Assembly: GCA_045536155.1 (NCBI GenBank)
Contig: JAZSMZ010000062.1
Location: forward strand, 1-28,999
DNA from: JAZQNC01 sp045536155
GTDB taxonomy: Bacteria; Bacillota; Clostridia; Oscillospirales; CAG-272
Length of the DNA: 28,999 nt
Reading direction: 5' to 3'
The notes beneath the pieces are model-generated. The model was not told the DNA's origin. It made no database searches and saw only the letters and a program-made list of their open reading frames with translations. This document shows, piece by piece, positions 1 through 8,748 of the stretch. Made by a program: the position numbers and the translations under genes. Position 1 is the first letter of the stretch. Every line of letters starts with the position of its first letter.

Positions 1-67
1 ATCGCGGCGACAAATGTTTTCGTGTGTAAAGAAATTCGCTTACGCTCAGTTCTTAGGGAATTCGCTT

Positions 68-93
68 CCTGTTTCTGAATGAAACAGGTTTTT
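68..93 (+). terminator. Putative intrinsic terminator at window edge
   Basis: An 8-bp inverted repeat (68-75 and 81-88, CCTGTTTC / GAAACAGG) with a 5-nt loop is followed by five T residues on the plus strand. It would end transcription of a plus-strand gene lying before the window. No gene is supported in 1-288; the rest of that stretch holds a short GC-rich repeat core (199-213) and the terminator of the first S-layer gene. Confidence 0.5.
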
Positions 94-235
94 CTTCGCA
101 AAAACAGCGAATATCCCACTGCCCAGATATATCTTCGCGTGTCTATATGTTTGATTACAGACGACACCAATCCGTTTACGCCCTCCGCAGGAGCGGGGGA
201 CCCCTCCCCTACGGAATTGTATCCGCGACGACAAC

Positions 236-269
236 AAAAAAACAAACCTGCCGAAGCAGGTTTGTTTTT
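236..269 (-). terminator. Terminator of the first SLH gene
   Basis: A perfect 14-bp stem (238-251 with 256-269) closes a CGAA/TTCG tetraloop. On the minus strand it is followed by a T-run, and it lies about 20 nt past the stop codon of the SLH gene ending at 289. The A and T tracts on both sides would let it work in both directions. Confidence 0.9.
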
Positions 270-288
270 AAATCATTATACTCTTATA

Positions 289-3200
289 TTAGAAGCCGCA
301 GCTGGCAGAGCAAATGATGATGGGGCAATTGGTGTGCATGGTGGGCTCGAAGAAGAATACAGAGATATTGTCGTTCGGCCAGCCATGAGCATTGTTGTGG
401 TCGCCACGAGTGGTGTACTTGGTGAAGGAACCGTCAGCATTGATGTGAATGATTACGTACTCGGAGAGTTCGCGATCGTAAACAGTATGAGGAGCGGTGT
501 CGTTAGCAACTTCTACTCTGAAGGAGAACTTGTCACCACGGAGGAGAGTACCACGGCAGATAGCGGAGTTGGTCTCATCGTTGGGGTTCATAACCTTGTG
601 GTCAACAACGCCGTTGTTGATGTAGTAGAAACCAGCCTCGAGCTTGTAGTTGTAGATACCGTCGGTAGCGATCTTAACCTTGGAACCATCGAGCATGGAA
701 ACAGCTTCGTTGTAGATGTAACGGAAGCCCCAGATGGTTTCGCCAGCGCCGCCGAGACCGGGAACAGTATTGTCAACGGAGAAGTTCTTAGCAGCTTCTG
801 CGGTGAGGTAAACGAGGTCAGTAGTATGGTTTACAGTGCTGCTGCTGTTGCCGCCGAAGGAGCCTTCGAAGATAGCGTCAGTGAGGTAAACAACGTTACC
901 AATAACAACTACCAATTCGTTAGCGTCGCCGCCGCCCCATGCACGAGCGTTGAACCAGCCATTGAAGTCATTGGTGTTAGCCTTGGGACGGTAAACAGAA
1001 AGCTTGGAGCCATTGTTAGGAAGACCGTCGCCGGTGAGGAAGGACTTGGTGGTGGTGTTGTAGATGATGAACTCCCAGTCGTTCTTATCGGACCACTGGT
1101 CGAACGCATCGTTACCCCATCTGTACCACTGCATGTAGGGGTAGTAGAAGTTAACGGTGGAAGAAATGCCGTTTTCGAACTTGTAGGTGATGTAGTCACC
1201 GTCGTTGTTGCCGGCGTTGTCGAAGGTGTAGTAGAGGTTAGCAATGCCGTTAGCATTGGAGTTGAGGTGGTAGTAACCGTAAGTATCAACGGTTGCATAG
1301 TAGAGACCACCGGTAGTGAGCTTGTCGTAAAAGGTGTCGAAGCTGTTATCACCAGTCCAGGTGAAACCGTTGTAGTTGTTGTACATGAAGAAGTAACCGT
1401 CGATAGAAGCGATGGTGATGTTCTTCATATCGTTGGAGCCAGCAAATGCGAGAGCAGTTACATAGCCGTTAGTGGTGAGACCGGTGTAATCTTCGAAGAT
1501 TACCCAAGTGTTCTCGTAGCCCTTAACGTTGTAGATGCCGCCGTCGTAAAGAACAGCAGTAACGTTCTGGCCGATGTACTTGTTAGCGGTATCCTTACCG
1601 TAAGGAATCATATCCTTGAAGTTGTGGAGAGCCATGGTAGCAATGTCATATACCTTGCCGCCGATGGTCATCTTGGTGCCGTTGACAGCAGTAACCATAC
1701 CGGAAACGGTGGTGGTTTCATACTTTTCAACGATAGTAGCGATAGGAGCCCAGAGAGTGGGGATCTGGCCGTAGGTTCTGCCTGCGGTTGCACGAGCAGC
1801 GTCAGAGTAGAAGCGAACGAGTTCGCCGGGAGTTACTGCGCTGTCAGTGTGGAATGCGTTAGCAGCACCGTTGGGGTCAGTGATGTGGTCGCCCTTACCA
1901 AATACAGTACCGGTGGTAACAGCATTGGTGAAGTTGGACTCTGCGAAGGAGTGATACATGAATGCGAGACGATCGTACTTGCCGTCAGCGTTGTCGTCAT
2001 AAGCAACTGCGGTGTACTTGTCGTCCTTGTTGGTGATTACGAAGGAAGAGTAGGGCTTAACAAAGTTGCCCTTGCTGTCAACTTCGTCGCCGGTCCATAC
2101 ATGGTAAACGGTGGAGTTGTCCTGAGCCTGAACGCAAACGTCGAGGAGGTAATCCCAATCTGCGGGAGCGTAAGTATCGGTAGCTTCGTCATAGGTGTAG
2201 TAAGGAGCGTAAACGGTCTCAACACCGTTGAGCTCGGGCATGTAGTAAGCTACGATGTAGCCCCACTTGTCGAGGAGGTTACCGTTAGCGTCAGTGAGAA
2301 GACCAGCGGTCTTATCCTGGTTGGGCTTGAAGTAGTTGAAGGGGAGCTTGCCGATATCGTAGAGACCGGAAGTGGTCCAGTTGAAACCTCTCTGGTTGTA
2401 AACGATGATCTCGTTGTCAGCCTTCTGAGTACCCTGGTTGTTGTAAACCTTGGTGTAGCGCTCAACTGCCTTGTAGGTTACGGGCTTGCCATCAAGACCG
2501 GTGATAACAACAGTACCGTCGAGGTAGAGCTCAGCGGTCATGTCAGCGTCATCAGCGAGTTCGATGGAGGGAAGAGCGGAGATAGCCTTGATGGTCTCCA
2601 TGTTGTCGGTAGAAGCGATTCTGTAGGAAGCGCCGTGAACAGGAGTGAGACCTGCTGCTTCGAAAGCTGCTACAGGAATGTGATAGTACATATCGTTGAT
2701 AGAACCATCAGCATTGAGGGGCTGAACTACAACGCGGGTGCCGTTTGCAAGGTATGCAGTAACACCGGTGAGGTTGTAATCTTCAACAGCGGTAACAACG
2801 TAGGTGTCGATGCCGAAGAATTCAGCAGCGGTGGTGCCATCAGCCTTAACAGCGAAGAGTGCGTTGTAAAGGAGGGTAGCAACGTCCTGACGAGCTACGT
2901 TAGAGGTCCAAGAAGGAATAACGGTGGAAGTGATGCCCTTGGTGATACCAAGTTCTCTAGCCTTGTTGATGTAGGTGGAGGGGTAGCCTGCATCCATAGC
3001 TGCACCGTTGTAGCCAAGGGTACGAACGATCATGGTGAGAACGTCCTGATAGATAACCTTGTCATCGGGTCTGAAAGTACCATCTTCGAAACCGATTACG
3101 ATACCCATGTTGGAAGCGTAAAGGATTGCTTCGAAGTCAGATACTACGTCAGCAAAGGGGGTTACGTTTTCGCCGTAGCTAGCGCCGAACTTTTCGCCGG

Positions 3201-3435
3201 TCTGGATACGGGAAGCGAGGATTGCCATTTCTTTTCTGTTGATCTCTTCAGCGCCGCCGAAGGTGCCATCTTCCTTACCGATGAAGATAGAGAGATCGGA
3301 AAGAACATCGAGAGCGTTGATCTGGTCTGCAGTCATATCAGCAGTGTCTGCGAAAGACTTAGCAGAGATAGAAAAGCTTCCGATTACCATCAGCATGGTA
3401 AGTGCTAATGCAAGAAATCTCTTCAAATTTCTCAT
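289..3435 (-). CDS. S-layer homology (SLH) domain surface protein, paralogue 1
   Basis: This 1048-residue protein has a Sec signal peptide (Lys/Arg at residues 3-6, hydrophobic stretch to about 20, likely cleavage near SISA or SFA around residues 25-29). Three SLH repeats follow at about 28-78, 92-142 and 150-195, seen as DGTF.....(I)NR or FADV..F...AI blocks with GIVIGFEDGTFRPDD in the second. In this family SLH domains bind pyruvylated secondary cell-wall polymer, so the protein should coat the cell surface. The remaining 850 residues are rich in Tyr, Asn, Asp and Thr and carry no domain I recognise. The start has an AAGGAG site about 9-10 nt upstream. Biased codon choice leaves a 1109-codon antisense reading frame open along its length, which fits a highly expressed gene. 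Its neighbour at 3953-6976 is a full-length paralogue. SLH assignment is firm; the role of the C-terminal part is unknown. Confidence 0.93.
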   Translation of the reverse strand: MRNLKRFLALALTMLMVIGSFSISAKSFADTADMTADQINALDVLSDLSIFIGKEDGTFGGAEEINRKEMAILASRIQTGEKFGASYGENVTPFADVVSDFEAILYASNMGIVIGFEDGTFRPDDKVIYQDVLTMIVRTLGYNGAAMDAGYPSTYINKARELGITKGITSTVIPSWTSNVARQDVATLLYNALFAVKADGTTAAEFFGIDTYVVTAVEDYNLTGVTAYLANGTRVVVQPLNADGSINDMYYHIPVAAFEAAGLTPVHGASYRIASTDNMETIKAISALPSIELADDADMTAELYLDGTVVITGLDGKPVTYKAVERYTKVYNNQGTQKADNEIIVYNQRGFNWTTSGLYDIGKLPFNYFKPNQDKTAGLLTDANGNLLDKWGYIVAYYMPELNGVETVYAPYYTYDEATDTYAPADWDYLLDVCVQAQDNSTVYHVWTGDEVDSKGNFVKPYSSFVITNKDDKYTAVAYDDNADGKYDRLAFMYHSFAESNFTNAVTTGTVFGKGDHITDPNGAANAFHTDSAVTPGELVRFYSDAARATAGRTYGQIPTLWAPIATIVEKYETTTVSGMVTAVNGTKMTIGGKVYDIATMALHNFKDMIPYGKDTANKYIGQNVTAVLYDGGIYNVKGYENTWVIFEDYTGLTTNGYVTALAFAGSNDMKNITIASIDGYFFMYNNYNGFTWTGDNSFDTFYDKLTTGGLYYATVDTYGYYHLNSNANGIANLYYTFDNAGNNDGDYITYKFENGISSTVNFYYPYMQWYRWGNDAFDQWSDKNDWEFIIYNTTTKSFLTGDGLPNNGSKLSVYRPKANTNDFNGWFNARAWGGGDANELVVVIGNVVYLTDAIFEGSFGGNSSSTVNHTTDLVYLTAEAAKNFSVDNTVPGLGGAGETIWGFRYIYNEAVSMLDGSKVKIATDGIYNYKLEAGFYYINNGVVDHKVMNPNDETNSAICRGTLLRGDKFSFRVEVANDTAPHTVYDRELSEYVIIHINADGSFTKYTTRGDHNNAHGWPNDNISVFFFEPTMHTNCPIIICSASCGF

Positions 3436-3482
3436 TGTGGTGAATCTCCTTTTAAAAATTTTAAAAAATAATTATTTTTACA

Positions 3483-3503
3483 GAATACAGCCGTTCTGTA
3501 TTC
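3483..3503 (-). promoter_or_regulatory. Hairpin in the leader of the first SLH gene
   Basis: A perfect 8-bp inverted repeat (3483-3490 with 3496-3503, GAATACAG / CTGTATTC) lies in the roughly 125-nt 5' untranslated leader of the SLH gene. It lacks a following T-run in the minus direction. It may stabilise the transcript or bind a regulator; the sequence does not say which. Confidence 0.4.
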
Positions 3504-3567
3504 CGTCGGGCTGAGCCCCTCACAGCACAGACGCGACAAAAGGCACGTGACCTATTCTGTACTTAAT

Positions 3568-3595
3568 ATCATATCACCTTTTTTAAAATTTGCAA
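3568..3595 (-). promoter_or_regulatory. Candidate sigma-A promoter of the first SLH gene
   Basis: Reading the minus strand, TTGCAA (3590-3595) and TATGAT (3568-3573) are separated by 16 nt. This is a reasonable vegetative promoter and predicts a leader of about 125 nt before the ATG at 3435. Assigned by eye from consensus only. Confidence 0.55.
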
Positions 3596-3787
3596 TACTT
3601 TGAAAGATTTTGTAATTTGCTTGTAATATTTCCCCTTGAAATCTTACATTTTCCGCTATATGTTGTGTTCAGGCAAATCATCGGACACCAGAAGACCGCC
3701 TTGCGGCATGCAATATTGCAATCGTAGGGCAATGTTGCAACAATGTGGGAGGGGGCCGTCGCACCGTGAATTTGCACCGTGACAGAA

Positions 3788-3834
3788 CCCTCTCCGTCAC
3801 GCATTCGCGTGCCACCTCTCCCGCGGGGAGAGGC
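3788..3834. repeat. Dispersed GC-rich repeat, copy 1 (inverted relative to copy 2)
   Basis: A 47-nt segment containing CCGCGGGGAGAGG and the palindrome ACGCATTCGCGT recurs in reverse orientation at 15531-15577 with one mismatch. It lies in the 516-bp gap between the two SLH genes (3436-3952). That gap also holds the promoter and leader of the first gene, a short second GC-rich stretch near 3840-3865 and the terminator of the second gene. An 85-codon open frame across the gap (3583-3840) is not supported as a gene. Confidence 0.85.
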
Positions 3835-3888
3835 AAACAAAGGCTCTCCCTGCAGGAGATGTGACCTTAATTAATCAGCGTTTGGCAG

Positions 3889-3931
3889 CAAAAAGGACAG
3901 AGAGTGTAAAAACATTCTCTGCCCTTTTGTT
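3889..3931 (-). terminator. Terminator of the second SLH gene
   Basis: On the minus strand AAAAGGGCAGAG pairs with CTCTGTCCTTTT through one wobble, across a loop of about 15 nt, and is followed by a T-run. It lies some 22 nt past the stop codon at 3953. Confidence 0.75.
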
Positions 3932-3952
3932 ATCGGTGCGGTGTTTTGCCTA

Positions 3953-6900
3953 TTACTGCATTCCCCAGCTATGGACAATATCCCATGCGCGACCGTCGTT
4001 CTGGGAGATCGCAATGAGTACGGGGTTGTCGGTATTCAGAGTATCCTTTGCATAGAAGACGTTTACAGGTCCGACAGGCAGGCCGTTTGAACTGCAGAAG
4101 GTGGACAAGAAGTTCCATGCGCCGCCCTGAATGAGAGTATCGAGATTGGGATTGAGTGCATAGAGTCTGCCCTTGATGAGCTCCTCTTCGTATACCTCAC
4201 CCTCTGTACCCGAAGCGAAGACCTCGACAAGTCTGAGCGTGTCGATGTCCATCTTCTCGAGTCTGCCCAAAGCGACGGGACAGTCGGGATCGTCCTCGAA
4301 ATCGGTGATCTTGCGGTCGATGACTCCGTTGATAACGTAATAGAAGCCGACCTCAAGTTTGTAGTTGAAGATTCCCTCGGTGCAAACGGTGACGTAGTCG
4401 CCGCTTACGAGAGAAAGTACGCTGTCCTTGTAAACGTAGCGGAAGCCGACGATAGTTTCGCCGGGTCCGGTAAGACCGGTTACGTTCTGATCAACTCTGT
4501 AGTTTGCGGCCGCCGAGGCGGATACGTATACTACGTCGGTGCTGTTGATCTCGGTCTTGTTTGTTGTCTCGCTGTCGATCGCGCCGTTGAATCTGGCATC
4601 GGAGAAATAAACCAATCCGCTTCCGAGGAAGTGAACACAGTTGTTGTATGCAAGCGAAACGCCGGTGCTGCCCACAACGCCCTTTCTTGCGGCAAATTCA
4701 AGAGTGGATCCGTCGGAGGGGAAGCCTTCGCCCGTTATAAAGCTCTTGGTTTCGGGGTTGAAGATGATAAACTCGCGATCGTCATCCGCCTCAAAGCGAT
4801 AATTTGATCCGGTGGGAAGAGTTGCAGAGGTGGATATTCCGTTTTTGAACTTGATGGTGGTGGTGTTTACCCATTCGCCATCGATATACTGTCCTCTGAC
4901 CGAATCGGTCGAGATGTGGTAGTATCCGTAGTAGTCCTTAGTGGCGGTGTAAAGCTCACCTGTCTTTAATTTATCGTAAATTCCGTCGATACTATTCGTC
5001 TCGGTATCGGTGAAAAAGCTGAGGTTGTTCTTCATAAAGAAGTAGCCGTCAACCGATGAAACAACTATGGGACGAAGCTCGGACGAGCCGGCAAACGCAT
5101 TTGCAACGGCGTATCCGCTTTTGGCAAGTGCAGTGTAGTCTTCGAAAATTACCCAGGTGCTGCTGCAGCCGCCGATAGAGTATATCTCTCCGTCGCAAAG
5201 GGTTGCCTTTACGTTCATTCCGATGTATTTGTTGTATGTATCGGGGCGTACGTACTCGGAGTAGCGATACTGAGTGCCCGCAATTGTCATTTGATTGTTG
5301 CTTACCGCGGTAACAAGACCCTCGACGTAGGTAAAGCTGCCCATGGGCGCACTTGAATAGGAATAGAAGACGCGGTCGTAGTCGCCGTCGAAATCGTCAT
5401 CGTATGCGATCGCGGTGTAGTACTCGTTCTTGTTTGAAAGAACAAAGGACGAGTCGGGATTTTTCAGCTTGCCTGTTGCGGGATCGATCTCGTCGCCCGT
5501 CCAGACGTAATAGTGAGTGGTGTTGTCCTGATACTGCTCGGCCTTTTCCCAAACGGAGTCCTCATCTACGGGATAGTAGGTGCCGGTGGCCTTGTCGTAG
5601 CCGAAATAGGGCCAGTCGTAGTTGCCGCCGTTAAGTCCGGGCATGTAGTATGCGATCACATAACCGTCTGCATCGAGAATGTTTCCGAACGCATCGGTGC
5701 GAAGGGATGCTATCTTGTCGTAATGAGGAGTATCAGACAGCGCGGCGTTATCCCAGATATACTGCTCGGTAACGTCAACAAAGTCGTTTATTGCCTCATT
5801 GTATGCCTTATAGGGGTCGTTCTTGTCTTCTGCGAAATAGTATACGAGTATCTCGCCGTCACGGCCGTAAATGTTACCGACAGAGTCGATCACGAGGTAC
5901 GCGATCTTATCGCGGTTGGTCTTGAACCAGTCGTAGGCGATTATGGTCGATTTGCCTCTCTGATTGTAAACTATGATCTCCTTTTCGCCCGACTGTGTAC
6001 CCTGGGTGTTATAAACCTGTGAATAGCGGTGGACCGCCTTGTAGTCGGTGCGGGAGATCTCTACCTTGCCGTTGGGTGTAAGGAATATCTCTTCGCCTTC
6101 GTTCGAAAGCTTTACCGAAGGGCATGCGGTGATCGATTTTACCGTTTCGAGATTATCCATCGACGAAATGACAAAGGATGCGCCGGGAGTGGCAACAAGA
6201 CCTGCCTTTTTAAACTCGGCAGCAGGTATATGATAGTACATATCGTTTATCGTGCCGTCGGAGTTAAGGGGCTGAACAACAACTCTGCTGCCCCCCGCCA
6301 GATGTGCATCAACGCCGGTGAGGTTTTCGCCGTATGCGGCGGTTACAACGTAAGTGTCAATTCCGAAAAGCTCGTCAGCGACCGATTTGCCATTCTCTTT
6401 TTCGGCAAAAAGTGCGTTCGAGAGGAGAAGAGCCACCTGCTTGCGCTTGACTGACTCGGTCAAAGAGAGCTCAACGCCTTCGCTGATGCCAAGCTCTTTT
6501 GCCTTGACTATGTAGGAATACGGGTATCCCATGTCCATTTCGGCGCCCTTGTATCCGAGAGAGCGCACGATCATGGTGAGCACGTCCTGATATCTGACTG
6601 CCTCGTTCGGTCTGAAAAGACCGCTTTCGTCACCGACGACGATTCCCATGTTGTGGGCATAAAGAACAGCCTCAAAGTCGGTAATAACGTCGGCAAAGGG
6701 AGTCACGTTTTCTCCGTAGCTCTCGCCAAACGCTTCGCCGGTCTGAAGGCGGGAAGCGAATATTGCCATCTCTTTTCTATTTACGCTGTCTTCACTGCCA
6801 AAGCTTCCGTCTCCCTTGCCCAGAATGATGCTGAGATCGGAAAGAAGGCCGATCGCGTAATTTTCCTCTTCGGTCAGTCCCTCAGTGTCAGTGAAGGTCT

Positions 6901-6976
6901 TGGCGGATGCAGGCAGGCAGCCGACTATCATCAGTACCGCAAATGCCAACGCCAAAAGTCTTTTCAAACTGCTCAT
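3953..6976 (-). CDS. S-layer homology (SLH) domain surface protein, paralogue 2
   Basis: This 1007-residue protein is a paralogue of the upstream-coordinate neighbour: same N-terminal plan (signal peptide, three SLH repeats within about residues 28-195) and shared blocks further in, for example the VVVQPLNSDGTINDMYYHIP and NTQGTQ....IIVYNQRG stretches. I chose the ATG at 6976 (MSSLKRLL) because AAGGAG sits 8-10 nt before it; the longer frame from 7000 would run through that ribosome site. Residues 17-20 read IVGC, which also fits a lipobox, where the first paralogue has Ser instead of Cys. It could therefore be lipidated, or cut by signal peptidase I after ASA. SLH domains hold such proteins on cell-wall polymer. 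The large C-terminal part has no family I can name. Codon use is less biased than in paralogue 1, suggesting lower expression. Confidence 0.92.
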   Translation of the reverse strand: MSSLKRLLALAFAVLMIVGCLPASAKTFTDTEGLTEEENYAIGLLSDLSIILGKGDGSFGSEDSVNRKEMAIFASRLQTGEAFGESYGENVTPFADVITDFEAVLYAHNMGIVVGDESGLFRPNEAVRYQDVLTMIVRSLGYKGAEMDMGYPYSYIVKAKELGISEGVELSLTESVKRKQVALLLSNALFAEKENGKSVADELFGIDTYVVTAAYGENLTGVDAHLAGGSRVVVQPLNSDGTINDMYYHIPAAEFKKAGLVATPGASFVISSMDNLETVKSITACPSVKLSNEGEEIFLTPNGKVEISRTDYKAVHRYSQVYNTQGTQSGEKEIIVYNQRGKSTIIAYDWFKTNRDKIAYLVIDSVGNIYGRDGEILVYYFAEDKNDPYKAYNEAINDFVDVTEQYIWDNAALSDTPHYDKIASLRTDAFGNILDADGYVIAYYMPGLNGGNYDWPYFGYDKATGTYYPVDEDSVWEKAEQYQDNTTHYYVWTGDEIDPATGKLKNPDSSFVLSNKNEYYTAIAYDDDFDGDYDRVFYSYSSAPMGSFTYVEGLVTAVSNNQMTIAGTQYRYSEYVRPDTYNKYIGMNVKATLCDGEIYSIGGCSSTWVIFEDYTALAKSGYAVANAFAGSSELRPIVVSSVDGYFFMKNNLSFFTDTETNSIDGIYDKLKTGELYTATKDYYGYYHISTDSVRGQYIDGEWVNTTTIKFKNGISTSATLPTGSNYRFEADDDREFIIFNPETKSFITGEGFPSDGSTLEFAARKGVVGSTGVSLAYNNCVHFLGSGLVYFSDARFNGAIDSETTNKTEINSTDVVYVSASAAANYRVDQNVTGLTGPGETIVGFRYVYKDSVLSLVSGDYVTVCTEGIFNYKLEVGFYYVINGVIDRKITDFEDDPDCPVALGRLEKMDIDTLRLVEVFASGTEGEVYEEELIKGRLYALNPNLDTLIQGGAWNFLSTFCSSNGLPVGPVNVFYAKDTLNTDNPVLIAISQNDGRAWDIVHSWGMQ

Positions 6977-7056
6977 AGCAATTTTCTCCTTGAAAATCAT
7001 ATTTATAAACCGTATTCTTTTTACTGTTTAATAAGGAATATCTTTCCTATTTTTTC

Positions 7057-7085
7057 ATTGTAACATATTTCACGGCTTTATTCAA
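7057..7085 (-). promoter_or_regulatory. Sigma-A promoter of the second SLH gene
   Basis: On the minus strand TTGAAT (7080-7085) and TACAAT (7057-7062) are 17 nt apart. The predicted leader is about 75 nt. It is divergent from, and partly back to back with, the candidate sigma-K promoter of dpaA. Confidence 0.75.
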
Positions 7086-7146
7086 GTACCAAACAATAAT
7101 TTATGGTTGTTTACTGCAATTTTTTCGGGGTCGTACCGAAGAAAAC

Positions 7147-7173
7147 ACACATCTGCTTTTTTTGCATACAATA
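7147..7173 (+). promoter_or_regulatory. Candidate sigma-K promoter of dpaAB
   Basis: CATACAATA (7165-7173) matches the CATAnnnTA -10 element of sigma-K promoters, and an AC dinucleotide at 7147-7148 lies 16 nt before it, as in the family consensus. In Bacillus subtilis spoVF is transcribed by sigma-K in the mother cell. No good sigma-A promoter is visible in this gap on the plus strand. The match is short, so it is suggestive and not proof. Confidence 0.6.
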
Positions 7174-7220
7174 TCATTGTGAAAAGACATCAATACCGAC
7201 GAAAGGAAGATAAAGTGATC

Positions 7221-8099
7221 ATGACAAACAAAAAAATCGCCGTCATCGGCGGGGATGCGCGCATGTGTTCGGCGGCCGACGCGCTTGCAGAGGCGGGATT
7301 TGAGTGCGCCCTCTTCGGCGCCGATATGACAAAAGGGCGCCACGCCGACAACGTCACCCGATGCATGGCTTTGCAAGACGCTCTCACCGATGCCGTCGCC
7401 TGCGTTCTCCCCCTTCCCTACAGCGTTGACGGAATAAGAATAAACTGTCCCTCGGGAAGCTCGGATATCCGACTTCAAAAGCTGTTTGAGCAACTCACAC
7501 CGAACATCCTTATCTGCGGCGGACGCTTCGACAGCACCGCAGATGCCTATGCACACCGCGCCGGGGTAAAACTTGTCGACTACTACTCTCGTGAGGAATT
7601 CTGCGTAGCAAACACGGCGCCTACCGCCGAGGGGGCGATCGCCATCGCGATGAACGAGCTGCCCGTCACCATCTGCAATTCAAACGTCATCGTCTACGGC
7701 TGCGGCAGGGTGGCGCGCACGTTAGCACTTACCCTCGGCGCACTCCACGCCAAGGTCACCGTCGCCGCCCGAAAGAGCGAGGACCTCGTCTGGGCGAAGA
7801 TCAACGGATTTTTCCCTCATTATATATATGACCTCCCCAAAGGACACTTCGATGCCGTTTTCAACACCGTTCCTGCCCCAGTGCTGACGCGCGAGATCCT
7901 CTCCGCCTTCGATGAGGGCACCCTCATCGTCGAGCTGTCCAGCCGACCGGGCGGGATCGATATGCCTGCGGCGTCGGAGCTGGGCATGCGGGTAGTATGG
8001 GCACTCTCCCTGCCCGGCAAAGTGGCACCCGTCAGCGCAGGAAGAGCGCTGGGCGACTGCCTTATCTCCATTCTGAAGGAAAACGGAGTTGAACCATGA
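7221..8099 (+). CDS. dpaA: Dipicolinate synthase subunit A
   Basis: With subunit B this enzyme oxidises the dihydrodipicolinate-pathway intermediate to dipicolinic acid, the Ca2+-chelated solute of the spore core, made in the mother cell. The 292-residue length matches SpoVFA (about 297). The N-terminus carries the typical IAVIGGDARM segment. A second Rossmann-type nucleotide-binding segment (VIVYGCGRVARTLA, about residues 155-168) lies in the middle, followed by a dehydrogenase-like C-terminal part. The ATG at 7221 is chosen because GAAAGGAAG precedes it at proper spacing; the longer frame from 7107 crosses the promoter. It overlaps dpaB by 4 nt (ATGA), so the subunits are translationally coupled. 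Identification is by recognisable family sequence, with the subunit pair as support. Confidence 0.93.
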   Translation: MTNKKIAVIGGDARMCSAADALAEAGFECALFGADMTKGRHADNVTRCMALQDALTDAVACVLPLPYSVDGIRINCPSGSSDIRLQKLFEQLTPNILICGGRFDSTADAYAHRAGVKLVDYYSREEFCVANTAPTAEGAIAIAMNELPVTICNSNVIVYGCGRVARTLALTLGALHAKVTVAARKSEDLVWAKINGFFPHYIYDLPKGHFDAVFNTVPAPVLTREILSAFDEGTLIVELSSRPGGIDMPAASELGMRVVWALSLPGKVAPVSAGRALGDCLISILKENGVEP

Positions 8100-8668
8100 T
8101 AGAAAATTATAAGATCGGCTGGGGAGTTTGCGGATCGTTTTGCACGATCGCTCAATTTTGCCGCGCCATCGAGCCATTTGCCGAAAAAAACACCCTTATT
8201 CCCATAGTGTCCGATATCGTTCGCACGACCGATACCCGATTCGGCGATGCCGTCGACGTGGTGTCGCGAATCGAATACATCGCATCGCGCGATGCGATAA
8301 AGAGCATTCGCGATGCCGAGCCTCTCGGTCCGAGCAATCCGCTCGATCTGCTCATCATCGCGCCCTGCACCGGAAACACTTTAGCAAAGATCGCAAACGG
8401 CATCACCGACACTCCCGTCACCATGGCGGCAAAGGCGCATTTAAGGCAGGACCGTCCGCTGCTTATCGCGCTCTGCTCGAACGATGCCCTTTCGCAAAAT
8501 CTTGCCAACGTCGCAAAGCTGCTTACCCGCAAATCATGCTATTTCGTCCCCATGACCGAGGACGATCCCGAAAAAAAGCCCTATTCGCTCATCGCCGACA
8601 TCCCTTCCCTTCACGTGTCGGTTGAAAACGCGCTTTTGGGAAAGCAGATGATGCCGCTGTTTGTGTGA
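8096..8668 (+). CDS. dpaB: Dipicolinate synthase subunit B (flavoprotein-like)
   Basis: This 190-residue protein is the second subunit of dipicolinate synthase (SpoVFB, about 200 residues), a member of the flavoprotein superfamily that includes decarboxylases such as Dfp/UbiX. Seen in the sequence are the N-terminal GWGVCGSFCTI phosphate-loop-like segment and the APCTGNTLAKIANGITDTPV segment near residues 98-117, both hallmarks of the SpoVFB branch. Its ATG overlaps the stop codon of dpaA. A symmetrical hairpin 8-37 nt past the stop ends the operon. Presence of both genes marks the organism as an endospore former, or a recent descendant of one. Confidence 0.93.
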   Translation: MIENYKIGWGVCGSFCTIAQFCRAIEPFAEKNTLIPIVSDIVRTTDTRFGDAVDVVSRIEYIASRDAIKSIRDAEPLGPSNPLDLLIIAPCTGNTLAKIANGITDTPVTMAAKAHLRQDRPLLIALCSNDALSQNLANVAKLLTRKSCYFVPMTEDDPEKKPYSLIADIPSLHVSVENALLGKQMMPLFV

Positions 8669-8670
8669 AA

Positions 8671-8712
8671 TAAAAATGCCGTACATTCAAATGAATGTAC
8701 GGCATAGATTTT
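8671..8712. terminator. Bidirectional terminator between dpaB and aspartokinase
   Basis: A perfect 14-bp stem (8676-8689 with 8692-8705) has a 2-nt nominal loop. A-rich sequence lies before it and TTTT after it, so it can serve both converging transcripts. Its near-complete symmetry suits a shared terminator. Confidence 0.85.
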
Positions 8713-8748
8713 CGTATGTGCTTGTCTCAGAGATGACAAGTATCCGTT

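Noticed and set aside
79..3408. 1109-codon plus-strand open frame antisense to the first SLH gene
   Set aside because: Low-complexity Val/Gly/Ser-rich translation, no ribosome site, and it mirrors the SLH gene, whose signal peptide and SLH repeats are unmistakable. Strong codon bias removes stops from the opposite frame.
3583..3840. 85-codon minus-strand open frame in the SLH intergenic gap
   Set aside because: Runs through the dispersed repeat and the first SLH promoter; the GTRMRDGEG stretch is a translation of the repeat.
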